Source: Aphrocallistes beatrix (lineage: Eukaryota; Porifera; Hexactinellida; Sceptrulophora; Aphrocallistidae). From it: 64,000 nucleotides of DNA. A model generated the notes under the pieces. The model was not told the origin of the DNA, did not search any database, and worked only from the letters and a program-made list of their open reading frames with translations. Below, piece by piece: positions 25,903 to 36,931 of this stretch. Position numbers and translations under genes: made by a program. The stretch covers positions 1,612,001 through 1,676,000 of the forward strand of contig OY725490.1 in the NCBI GenBank assembly GCA_963281255.1. Direction: 5' to 3'. Position 1 is the stretch's first letter, and every line of letters starts with the position of its first letter.

Positions 25903-26704
25903 TCTATATAATAAATGAATTCTGGTTCAGAGAAATGAGTACGTACTAAGCCGAAGTACGTTGTATCCCAGATTAGATTTCAATTAGAACAAGATTAGAT
26001 TTCAATTAGAACATCTCTATAATGGTAACCTGTAAATATCTTAGATTGCAGCGGTTGCTAGGGAAACTACTGGAAATTTAGGTAATTTTATTCTGGTCGT
26101 ATGATGTAATGTTGATATACGTATTAAATGTATTTCAATACAATTCAACAAGTTAATTAGAACAAACTGAGTGAGTGTAAGGAACACAGTGAATATTAGG
26201 GAATAATTTTAATGTTAATAAACTGAGATAATCCAAGTAAACTGTAACGATTATCTCAAAATACTGAAACAGACTAAAAATAACTCAATTTATATTTTCG
26301 GATAAATAAAACATTTTTAAAACAAACACTTCTATGTTATTGAACTAAGCGACTACCCCAGATGAAATATAGCCTTATAGGGCATTTGGGGTTTTTGATA
26401 GATACCTAAAATTTTTAGTTCCTTCTTGTTTGATTTGTTTTTCCCCAGTTTTATTTTCCAAAAATTCCAAATTTAAGATTCTGAGGTATTTGATGATAAT
26501 TATTAATCGTAATTTAACTAATAGACACATATGTATTCTGATATACAGTTTTGACTAATCGTTTATAAACAATAATTTTGAAAAATTAACACTTCTGAAT
26601 ATGAATATTACACACAATGGAGCATTGGCAATGTTAAAATATTAAGTTTAGAATTCAAAGAAATTAAACTAAACAGCACAAGCATTCATTGCTTACTCTT
26701 CTAG

Positions 26705-27614
26705 CTATCATTGGAGGTGCAATAGGAGGAATAATAACAGTACTCTTAATCCTGTTTATTCTGTTGCTAAGCTTACTCGGATGTATTTATTTATTCAAAA
26801 ACAAAAACAAAGGTCAGTTCTCTAGAAGTATCCTATTATTTTATTATATGCATACATTTAATTTATACAGTAGAACTCGGTTAGTACATACCCCTCCGGG
26901 AAGCGGAAAAAATTACGTACTAACGAGTCGATATTATATAAGAACCTATGTATATAATAGATAAATTCCGGTTCAGAGAAATGAGTACGTACTAACCGAG
27001 TTCTACTGTATTTCCTCTGTAATTAGATACTTCACAGACTCACAAACCATCTAACAAAATGAATCGTAGAGAGTAAGTCCAGTAGTAGAGTCGCACGATT
27101 GTAGCTAAATATTGTTTCTACAAACTTGCATTTCTACTAATTCTACTGTTAAATATAAGAATATTATTGTCTACAATCGCGTTTTGTTGTTTGCGCTGCG
27201 TGGCTAGCGAACACCTTTTTATCCTAATTCTTCATTGAAATGATAAAAATTCCATTTTCAGTTTTGAAACTGATTAGTTATACAACGTCTAATTTACTAC
27301 TACGTTTGGTTTTAAATAATCCTAATATTCCCTCCAACAGATCAGAACACAGATACGAGTACATAGACATGAATGAAGTATCACAGAGCAATCCTACTCC
27401 TTCAACACAAGAGCACTACTACAGTGAGATGTCTTCTCTCCCTGACAAACAACTCTCTGACTCAGTTCCTTCCAAGCAAGAAACTCCTTACTACACACCC
27501 ATGTCTGCTCTAGCAGGTGAGCAGCTAACTGAACCTTCAACCAATCAGAACGCGTCCTCTACTCACATGTCTGCTCTGACTGATCAATCTCCTTTCTATG
27601 CCAACCTCAAATGA
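26705..27614 (+). CDS. orphan transmembrane-tail cassette (exons H, I, J), YxxM class
   Basis: Three intact exons with correct phases: H 26705-26812 (TM, IIGGAIGGIITVLLILFILL), I 27027-27072 (DTSQTHKPSNK), J 27341-27614 (YIDM, YSEM, YTPM, YANLK, stop TGA). No leader, Ig, FN3 or stalk exon lies in the 8 kb upstream. It may be the 3' remnant of a receptor whose ectodomain was deleted, or an alternative 3' end for R2, whose exon G (phase 1) or exon I (phase 2) could join it. Intactness of all splice sites and of the frame argues against a long-dead relic. Confidence 0.75.
26868..27008. mobile_element. TA-flanked pogo/Tigger-like MITE, 141 bp
   Basis: Ends CAGTAGAACTCGGTTAGTAC and GTACTAACCGAGTTCTACTG, TA on both sides. 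Lies in the H-I intron of the orphan cassette. Confidence 0.7.
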
Positions 27615-29766
27615 TCCTCTCTCCTCTCTCTCTCTCTCTCTGTATAGGGAATGAAATGTATATATGTATTTGTTTTTAAATTTTTTGCTTTTTACTATCT
27701 GTAAATTCGTTTGGACTATAATGCCATATACGTAGTACGTGCATCGTGTATAATTATTATTTTGAACTTTTAATTACAGTGGGGTTTGCTTAATAGTAAG
27801 TAGCATTTTGCTCGGAATTGCTTGCTAGCAGGGCAACGGAATTAACAGTATAAGCATCCAGTGTATGTCTTTAAAGGTATTTCTAAGCAGAGGCATAGCC
27901 AGGGTGCGGCACATGGGCCTAGGCTACAACCTCAAAGGCTGTGCCCACTAAAATTTTCAAATGATCACTGGTGCCGCAAACGTCTCACGGAATAGCCTGG
28001 AATTGCCGCACCCTAAAATTGTGCTGGCTACGCCTTTGTTTCTAAGTACAATACACAGTTCCAATGGGCATTACAACTAGTGCTGCTAACTGAAACTGAA
28101 ATTCAACTGAAATAATTTTTATCCTTTTTTCGAACTGAAACTGAAATGTATTATTATTGTCGAGTCAATGTCGACTGAAACTGAAATTGTGTAACTCATA
28201 AAATATGAGTACTAGCTTGGTCCTAGTAATTGCCATGTTAAATATGCTATTACGACTACTACATCAAAAATAACAAATCCTTCTCAGGGCACCGACTGTT
28301 CATAAAAATTGGCGCCAAATGTCGCATTCGCATTCATCGCATTGAAAAGGCGAGCTATCTGTAAGAACAAGATGTCAGCGGGGAATTCTCGATGTGGAAT
28401 ATGTAAGTGGTGGATGAAGGCATTATTTGTTTCTTTCGAGAATCTATGTTTTTAGGCAGAAAGATATACTTTTAAATACTCCGATTTCGGAGATTTTAGA
28501 TACAAGATTTATAAATAATCCAACCTGTCAAGGAAGACAAGGTTTTATAAGCACCATACACTGACATTGCATTGACAGAACTTTGATTATATCAGTAAAA
28601 GAATGAATTTACACTCAAATTATTTATAATGTGCTTATTCATGCGATGAAGTTTCTAAACGACGTGTCTTCCGACGACGAATTTTCCGGCATACGGTTTA
28701 AATACTATTTCAAGTATTAGGCTAGATCTGTGAGATTCTTGCCATCAAAATACTTCATGATGAAAAATATTCAGGGAAGAGTGCACAATAAGCAAAATAT
28801 CTTACAAAATGATTTTCGCGATTAATCGAAATCACGAACAGCTAGTGCTCTTATATGCACAATATCAGCTCTAGCAAGGTAAGTAAGCACACTACTGTTG
28901 CTATTATATTGCATTGTAATTGTATTTGATTACTTCTTGATATTTATCAGAATACAACCCCAGATAGAGAACACTTCTGTTCACAGAGTCGCCCCACGGG
29001 TGCCTGGGGTTGACAAAATACAACCAAGATTTTGAGCTATGGATATGTGCGAATTACCCTGGATAGCACCTCACCAATGTGTCGAATTTAAAATCATAAC
29101 CTAGCTACACATCTACATGTTCCATTACACATTCCTGAAAATTTGAAGTTCTTAACTATTATACTATTTGCAGGAGAAAGGATAGACACAACATCACAAT
29201 CATTTAGAAGTTAGCTTACGATTGTCTATATACTCCAACTAAGATATTATATTGATGAAGGTACGTACTACGTAATACTATACACAGGAGAGTATATCTA
29301 CACCATTACATTACTATCAAAACCAATGTCTATAGTACGTATGTGTTGAATGTAAAAATATCCTTATGAATGTAGGTGTATTGGGTTACGATATACTCTT
29401 AGAATATGCACATTTATTGTTAACTTTAAAAAGGTAACCATACTAATAGATGATCTCTGTTTTATCCAATGTATAGGATATCTTTCAGATATTTTTCTCT
29501 TCATACCATTTAATTGTTTGAAAATAAATTAGTGAGGATTGAAATATTTGTTTCTTCATAATGGCCCTGTGGAGATGTGGTTAACACATTTTAGCCCAAA
29601 ATTGTCTCCCAAATACTGTTTTACACATAAACATTGATTGATATATTTCATAGAACCAAATAGAAATTTCTTGAATACTTAACTATTCCAATTGTTTTCT
29701 GAAAAGTCTTAGCAGCTCTAACATTATAATTGGATTTATCTTTGTTTCTCTAATTATAGTATTACA
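27615..29766. other. intergenic, cassette to R3
   Basis: Holds the cassette 3' UTR, a hAT-like MITE (27888-28038), a block matching the R1 3' flank (about 28316-28400) and a block at about 29240-29420 resembling 51400-51560. No gene is seen. Confidence 0.45.
27888..28038. mobile_element. hAT-like MITE, 151 bp
   Basis: Ends CAGAGGCATAGCCAGG and CTGGCTACGCCTTTG with 8-bp duplications TTTCTAAG at 27880-27887 and 28039-28046. Confidence 0.75.
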
Positions 29767-32700
29767 ATGTTCCTATTCAGCTGTGGATTAATCTTATTCA
29801 GCTTGTTCAGTCGAGTATAATCTCCAGGTGAGTTTGTTGCTATCTTCAGTCTTGTCCAAGTGTTTGGTAGTTTGGGTTTTATCAATTCAAATAGTAGATT
29901 ATCTTTATTTATTGTAACTTATGTGCCAGAGTCAGCAATTGGGTTATCAGTAAATAAACCTTGTAAATGAAATGTCGGTCGACAGATCGATAGTGCAGCT
30001 CCAGGAAGTCACTTAAAGGAACTTTAAATGTGAATATTGGAATACATCGGCAATTACTCATTTTATAGCATTCTACGTGTGAAATTTGGAATCTACATAT
30101 TAAAATACCCAATATTAGCCATTGAAAACTCGTATTTAGCTCAAAATAAGAATTTTCAAAAGATGTGAAAATATGCATATATACTTGTACATATGCTAAT
30201 AACTCATAAAATATTCATATTGTTACTTTTAAATCATGTTGATCTCTTTTCATTCTAGGCAACAGTATCTCATTCTCTCCCAGCTCTAGCCTCTGCCTGG
30301 GAGATAAGATAGAGATTGTGTGCTTTGTAGAGACTTTTGAAGCGTTTGCACTAATGACTGCTTTCGTATCAATCAACTTATCTCGTCCTTTCTCACTTGC
30401 TGAATTGATGGGGAATACAGTAGAGGATGGTATAGACTTGTCTCCGTACAATGCTAGCACTGATGGACTGATGATTACTACTAACAGACCAGGAATTAGA
30501 CTGATCATCAGTAGCTACCAAACTTCTGACTCTGCTACTCTGTTTGGATGTCATGGATTCTTCTCTAACACCACTCTTAGCTCTGCTCTTATATCCGGAC
30601 AAGCACCGTCAGATATAGCTGGTATGTTATTATAGCTTTATACATAGTTTTCTGTAAACAATATACTCGTATTCTACAGTAGTTTAGTTCGATTATGTTT
30701 ACATATAATAATCCAATATTAGTTATATATTTATCTAATTTTAATTGGAGATCCTAATTTTTGGATTGTGCATTGTAGGGTTCTATTTGGGGGGGTCCCC
30801 AAATTGACAAATTTTTAAGAATATTTGGGGTCATCCCCATTTTTTGGGGAGACTCCCTCTTTTATGCAAATATGTATGTTCCTCGTATTTGAGGGATTCC
30901 AAATTAATTCAGAGGAATACCTGGATTAAATTGGGTATAACCCCTTCAATTGAAATCTTTGTTTGAATTAGTCAAGAGAGATTCATGTCTCTTTTCTTTG
31001 GTATATTAGTGCAAAAATATTTATGTAGAATAGACCAGGGTTTTTTCAAGGTTGAGACCTTGGTGTAACTCAGCTTAATCACGGTGTAAAAAATATTAAC
31101 CAAATATTGCCCACGCTGCAGCGGCCGACCCAAATCGTGGTATAACTCCCAAAATTCGTGGTGTAATTTTTACACCACGATCGCCTTTAAAAAATCCTGG
31201 AATAGACCTAACCGAAACATAAGCAAAATATGGCATTTGAACTGATAACAAGGACTTTAATTAAGAATGCCAATTTTGAATTAACACTGAATACAGCCGT
31301 TTGTGTGATTCTGTCAGGCCAAAATTGGTCCGGGGGACCAGTTTTTGCAGCCAAAATTGGTCCCCCTGGCTAAATTTGGTCCCCCCGACCAGTTTTAGCT
31401 GCCAAATTTGGTCCGAGGGATCAGTTTTGTTATCAAACCTCAAATAAGTGGCGATTGTAAATTGATCCGAAATTTTGTTCAGAAGAGGTTGACAGAGTAT
31501 TCACTTTAGGTAGGTACTATTAACTTTAAATATCTTATTATATCTATTTTTATACAAACATAATAAGATTCATTTATTAATTAGCAAGGCAGTTTTCTCG
31601 ATTTTCTTAATAATACAGTACACCCTAGGGCTTACAATCGGGATTTGGAGATTGACTTTATTTTCTAATTCAGGGATTCCGGATTTCGGTATTAATCAAT
31701 TAACACCCAAGTATCACGAATAGACGGGGTTTCCGTTTATTTATTTTAAAATGCTGAATACTGAATTAATGTTATAAAGTATACGTATATCAGGCGCTGA
31801 TTTGAGATGCACGTGATCCTTTTGTAGAACCACCATCACACTTTAATATTTTGTTACATGATTTGCATTGAGCCTGCTTACTACATACATATCTCGTTGA
31901 CAAACTTCAAACAGCATATTGCGGAGAACTAGTAAAATGAAACATAAACTTTTACGTGAAATTAAAGAAGATGATAAAGATCGTTTTGCTGAACTTAGAC
32001 AGAGCAAGGACAGTATATCAAACAGTTTAAAATTTCGCAGTGAATTACTCTTTGAAATATTAGATTATTTATTTGGTTTGTTTGAATACCTTTTCAATTC
32101 ACCAATGTAGAGGGCTTCCATTAAAAATGGTGCTGCCTCCCCCCAAATGTTCTTATTAATTCATAAATTTGGGGGGTGACCCCCCAAATATTCCAAAGAA
32201 TTTGTCAATTTGGGGGAACCCCCCGCCCCCCAAATGGAACCCTACATGCATGAATTGTTTTTATCGTAAATATTAATTGTAGGAAGTCTATAAACACTTT
32301 CTAATTTCTACTGTTCTTAATAATGATTCCTTTAGCTCCTCCATCTTCTCCCTCACTGAGCACATCTCTCTCTACTCTGAGTGCATCTGAGTGTGAGGGA
32401 GTGAAGCTATCCTGGCTAGCTCCTGCTACTGACAGAACTCTAACTCAGTTCTATCTGTACCGTAACAGCTCTCTCATCTCTACACTCAGTAACACCACCA
32501 CTCAGTACACAGACACAGATCCACTCATCCTCAATGCTGCATACCTATACTCCCTAGCTGCTGCTAGCTGTGCTGGAAACTCTACTATGGAATCTGCTAC
32601 TGCTGTTGTTACAGGTAGGAAGAGTGATGATTTAGTGTTCTACATTTCTTAATTAAACCTCCTATACACATAGTGCTGTGTGGTCTGACATTGAGTTTAC

Positions 32701-35700
32701 AAACTTTCATCATCTCTTATTCAATGTTTTGTTATCAAATATTATTGTATTTGTTTATATCTACTTCCTTCTTAGGTTATGATTTGATAATGTCTGCAAA
32801 CTGTCTCAATTATAACAATATCTCGAATATGATCACTTTAAATTGGGTTCGTTAAACAATTTAAATATTTTCTAATCATTTCAGCCACGTCTATCAATAT
32901 TTTATTGGCCTAGATAGCTCTTAATATATAAGTATTTGTGTAACTATCCGAATTTCAAGGGACGATGCAAAGTTTATCAGATAATCGAGAGTTCGGATAT
33001 CAGGGTTGCACTGTACTAGACATTTACTTGGCATAAGTTGTGGTTTTAAATCCATGTGTAAGCCAATATGATATGCATTTATATTCCAGGACTTCTCTGC
33101 TCCTACTCCGACTACCACACTCCTGGTTGAGTACTCTCTCTCACTGAACTACTCACATACTCAGGGAAATGTTGCCAGAACATTCAGTGACAACATTCCA
33201 TTCTCTCTCCTCTCTTCTGATGCACGCACTTCCACTCAGTCTCTGACTCCTCACAACTTCGTTGGTAGTGCAGAGGTAGAGACTGACATCACAGCTGTTC
33301 TGAGAATAACTCAGCAGTGTGGACAGTCCTACTCTGGCACTCCAATATCTTGCTCCATCAGTTCAAGTATGAGATTGTTATGTGGTTGCTTATTTGTTTA
33401 GTTATACTATGTCTGAACTCTTCACGGTATTAACATGTTGTAATATCTGCATCTTAGAGGTACGTATCTGATAAGAGCCGCGAAGGAGAAACCTACAAAC
33501 ATTTTTTGGTGTGATCCTCCAAACTCCTGTTCTTTTCTCTCGTTACGCTCGCTTGAGATTCCAACCTAGATCTGATCCTGATTTTAACCTAAATCTTATT
33601 AGTTTATCTTTCTCAACCTGACAACTCTGTACAGACTTTTACTCTAATCCAATCAAGTTCTGAACCTTCTGCTAGTTCAAGTAAGATTTGTTCAATATTG
33701 ATCAGAAACTTGAGCAAAGTTATCTCATTATAAGAGTGAATAGGGGGAAATTGGTTTTAATTATATTTAGAAATACGTCTAATTCATTTTAAATAAATAA
33801 ATTTTAGAAAGTTTTAACAATACTATATATATATTTTATATAGCACCCATATTGCCAACTCCTGTTCCTACTCCTACTCCTCCTCTGACTCCTACCATGA
33901 TTGATCCTCTTCCAGCTTCCTTGGACACTGGTAAAATTCATTAATCGAACCGATACATTATAACCTGAAAATATATTAAATTTTATCGAAAAAAGTTAAT
34001 TTACTGAAACAACCATTCACAATAAACATTACATTGCATTCAAGACCAACAGATGATTTCATTTCTGAAAATTTATTATTGTGTGGGTGGAAAAATTTAT
34101 TTTAGTTCCAGGTCTGTGTCAGCAGCTCAAATTTCCCAGGTCAGCTTTTGACATTCAAAAAGTGAAACTAGTTTCAAATACTTTTTATCTAACAAAAGTG
34201 ACTTCAAAATTAGTTCAAAATACAAAATCTTGTTTTCCGTTTTGTGATATCATAGATTGATTCAATCATAGGAATTTATGATACAGAGGTAATACAAGTA
34301 TCAGAGGTCATATTCACTATAGTATTTAGTGCTTGGGCATATCTGAATTATTTCCAATCTATCTTGATTGTATAATTTATAGCAATCCCGAATATTAGTC
34401 AAAATAACTATTCATCGACTCGCACAGCCTTGTAGCTCAAAATAATTTCATGTTTTTAGTGGAGCTTCTAGTATATGAGATGCCATTTGTCATAATCGGT
34501 ATGCGACGTCCGTTCATGCATATCTACAAATGTCCGTCCGTCTACTCACTCCTGGAATTCTATTGGACCAAATTGCACAAAATTTGGACTATATATTTCT
34601 TATTTACAGATTTGAGGCCTGGGTCCAAATTATGAAATATTTTTCCACAAAAGGTGTCAAAATGTATTAGCCAATCAGAATCCAAGGATTTAACATTACA
34701 ATTAGCTTTCATTTTATTGATTAATAAGGATTATACGTAATTCAATGAGCATATACACTGCCTGGCCATAAGTATTCGAACACCACATTGATTTACACCG
34801 TAAATAGTACTAAAATTGGTCTACTCATAGAGGCCAATTCATTCAAACCACGACAACCACTGAAAATCTGATATCAAATTTAATATCTACAAACTAGAAT
34901 TACTCTGTTCAGAAGTTTTCTATTAATCAATTATGCCTCGAAGTGAATTTATATCGTTTGTGCCATTTTGATCCACTTGCTCTTATTTTATATAATGATA
35001 ATGGCAAGTGGAAAGTAGTACAGGGTGACACCGTTGGTAGGAATTTTGCTTTAGAAAGGATTAATATATGGAAAGCTTCTAAACCGAGTAATTCGAGTGT
35101 GCAGATTTCGAATTTGATGTTAGATCTTCAGTAAATGTCGTGGTTTGAATGAATTGACCATTTATGATGCAAAGCAATATGGTGTTCTAATACTTATGGC
35201 CAGGCAGTGTACAGTTATAATCACTCTCTAGCCTAATGTAAGGATTATTCATATTTTCACACCTTGCCTCAAAATGTTGTGGTGACTAATAAAATTGCAG
35301 GGAATAGTTATATCTCTTCCTACAGGTCTGATTGCAGGTGTTGTAGGAGGATTAGTTGGATTCTTAATCATTCTGGTTGTAATACTTGTTCTACTCGGAG
35401 TATGTGTTTATTGTTTGAAGAACAGAGACAGAAGTTAGTTGTATTCTGATGAAGATATTAGTTATGAAGTTTTGTAAATATTGGCATCTTTACTCACTAG
35501 AACCTAAACAGTCAGATAAAGTGAATATCGGAAAGTAAGTATTATTGATTATTAATCGATGCAAATTTCCATTTTCACTGACTAACTATGAGAAAAATGT
35601 AAAGAGAAATTTCTTCGTAATAGAGATTTATAATTGATATTTGTATGTCATGATAAATTCCATTGAATTCCAGACAATATTTGTTTCTAAAGCACATATG

Positions 35701-36476
35701 CTTATTTTGCTAATACGAAAATACAAATACAAATAAATATTGATATGTATCAAATAATTTAGCGTTTGCTTCACAATTACTAGTTATTTTAACCAACAAC
35801 GACTCGATGAGATTTAGTATTGTCAAAACATATGTCTTTGCAAATCATTTATGTGCTTCTCGTGATTATGAATTTATTAAAATACAGTCATGGTCGCTTA
35901 TTATGAACTAACCTCCAGGTCCCTATTTCATTGTTTAGATAGGATTTGTATTGAATCAAGTTCGTTTATAATGAAGTACTATCTCTATTATGAACAGATT
36001 TTTTTGTCCACTGGTAGTTCACAATAAGCGATCCTGACTATTTAGACATTTAAATCAAACACAAATACCAATACATGTTGTGCAAACGTAGTTAAATAAC
36101 TATTTTTAGATGATCAAATATTCATATTTGAACCCAACCTTGCTAGTTTAATAATTAGATAGTTATACATTATTCAAAACGATTGCATATAGTCTCCTTA
36201 ACTTGTCCCACTCCCTCCAACAGATCAGAACACAGATACGAGTACATAGATATTAATACAATGCCACAGAGCAATCCTACTCCTTCAACACAAGACCACT
36301 ACTACAGTGAGATGTCTTCTCTCCCTGACAAACAACTCTCTGAAACTCCTTACTACACACCCATGTCTGCTCTAGCAGGTGAGCAGCTAACTGAACCTTC
36401 AACCAATCAGAACGCGTCCTCTACACACATGTCTGCTCAGACTAAACAATCTCCTTTCTATGCCAACCTCAAATGA
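29767..36476 (+). CDS. receptor R3: Ig-like/FN3 type I membrane protein, YxxM tail class
   Basis: Exons: A 29767-29827 (leader MFLFSCGLILFSLF), B 30259-30621 (Ig-like, 121 residues, R1-type), C 32336-32614 (clear FN3, VKLSWLAPATDRTLTQFYLY), D 32776-32846, E 33090-33366, F 33603-33680, G 33844-33930 (Pro/Thr stalk), H 35326-35433 (TM, GLIAGVVGGLVGFLIILVVI), I 35501-35534, J 36224-36476. The sum is 1611 nt with all phases matching. Problem: codon 18 of the leader is TAA (29818-29820); by alignment with R2 a 6-nt gain near the end of the leader produced it. Either translation starts elsewhere or this copy is silent. All other exons are open. The D donor is GTTCGT, weaker than the GTAAGT of the paralogues. 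Confidence 0.75.
30774..32246. mobile_element. inverted-repeat element in R3 B-C intron
   Basis: Ends TGTAGGGTTCTATTTGGGGG and CCCCCAAATGGAACCCTACA, flanked by TGCAT on both sides. A 63-residue open frame at 31919-32110 inside has no recognisable domain. Confidence 0.5.
33931..35325 (+). other. R3 intron before the TM exon
   Basis: 1.4 kb intron. Its only recognisable content is the TA-flanked element at 34756-35209. Confidence 0.6.
34756..35209. mobile_element. Tc1-type non-autonomous element, 454 bp
   Basis: Ends CACTGCCTGGCCATAAGTAT and ATACTTATGGCCAGGCAGTG with TA on both sides, typical Tc1 termini. The 63-residue frame inside is not a transposase that can be recognised. Confidence 0.7.
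36224..36476 (+). CDS. R3 cytoplasmic tail exon J
   Basis: Same exon as in R1 and the cassette, but YIDM is YIDI here and seven residues are missing before the YTPM motif. YSEM, YTPM and terminal YANLK are kept. Acceptor CCAACAG, stop TGA. Confidence 0.85.
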
Positions 36477-36931
36477 TCCTCTCTCCTTTCTCTGTATAGG
36501 GAATGGAATGTATATACATATTTGTATTTAAATTTATTGCTTTTTACTATACGTCTCTGTAAATCTGTTTGGACTATGGTGCCGAGTGAGATGTAAATAT
36601 CTTAATTTATTGCTGATAGAATTAACTAACTGACAGAGCATTAAGCGTTTCTCAAAATTAGGAGCGAGCTCCAGCTCTTGCTCCGTTTCTTATAGTGAGG
36701 AAATATAGAGAAAACATTCTTGAACATTTAAACTCAGCATTTACTCATCTAAATCAGCTCTATCTCATCTTTATGAGTACATAGATCTTCTCTAATAAAA
36801 TAAAAGTTTGATCATCTTCTATATTGAAATTGTGTGATTTATTGGTTGTTAAATCTACTTTAATGCGTATTGACATTGATACTAAATTCTTTGTAGAATT
36901 GAGTAGCATCTAAGTTCAACAGCTTATCCAA
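36477..36931. other. R3 3' flank and R4 5' flank
   Basis: The last 100 bases (ATTCTTTGTAGAATTGAGTAG and onward) match the region just before the R5 leader at about 52000-52092, which marks R4 and R5 as duplicates including upstream DNA. A possible AG acceptor of a 5' UTR exon lies in that block. Confidence 0.45.

Larger units (their letters stand above)
24293..25970. mobile_element. TA-flanked MITE split by two Helitron-like elements
   Basis: The left half (CAGTAGAACTCGATTAGTAC, to 24379) and right half (from 25903, with GAGTACGTACTAAG) together match the uninterrupted 141-bp element at 26868-27008. The insertion between them is 24380-25902. Confidence 0.6.

Noticed and set aside
33603-33680. 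R3 stalk exon F starting after the later CTGTACAG acceptor.
   Set aside because: That start gives 46 nt and breaks phase; starting at 33603 gives 78 nt and keeps phase 1.
34943-35134. 63-residue frame as a transposase piece.
   Set aside because: No DDE or helix-turn-helix motif; probably internal filler of a Tc1-type MITE.
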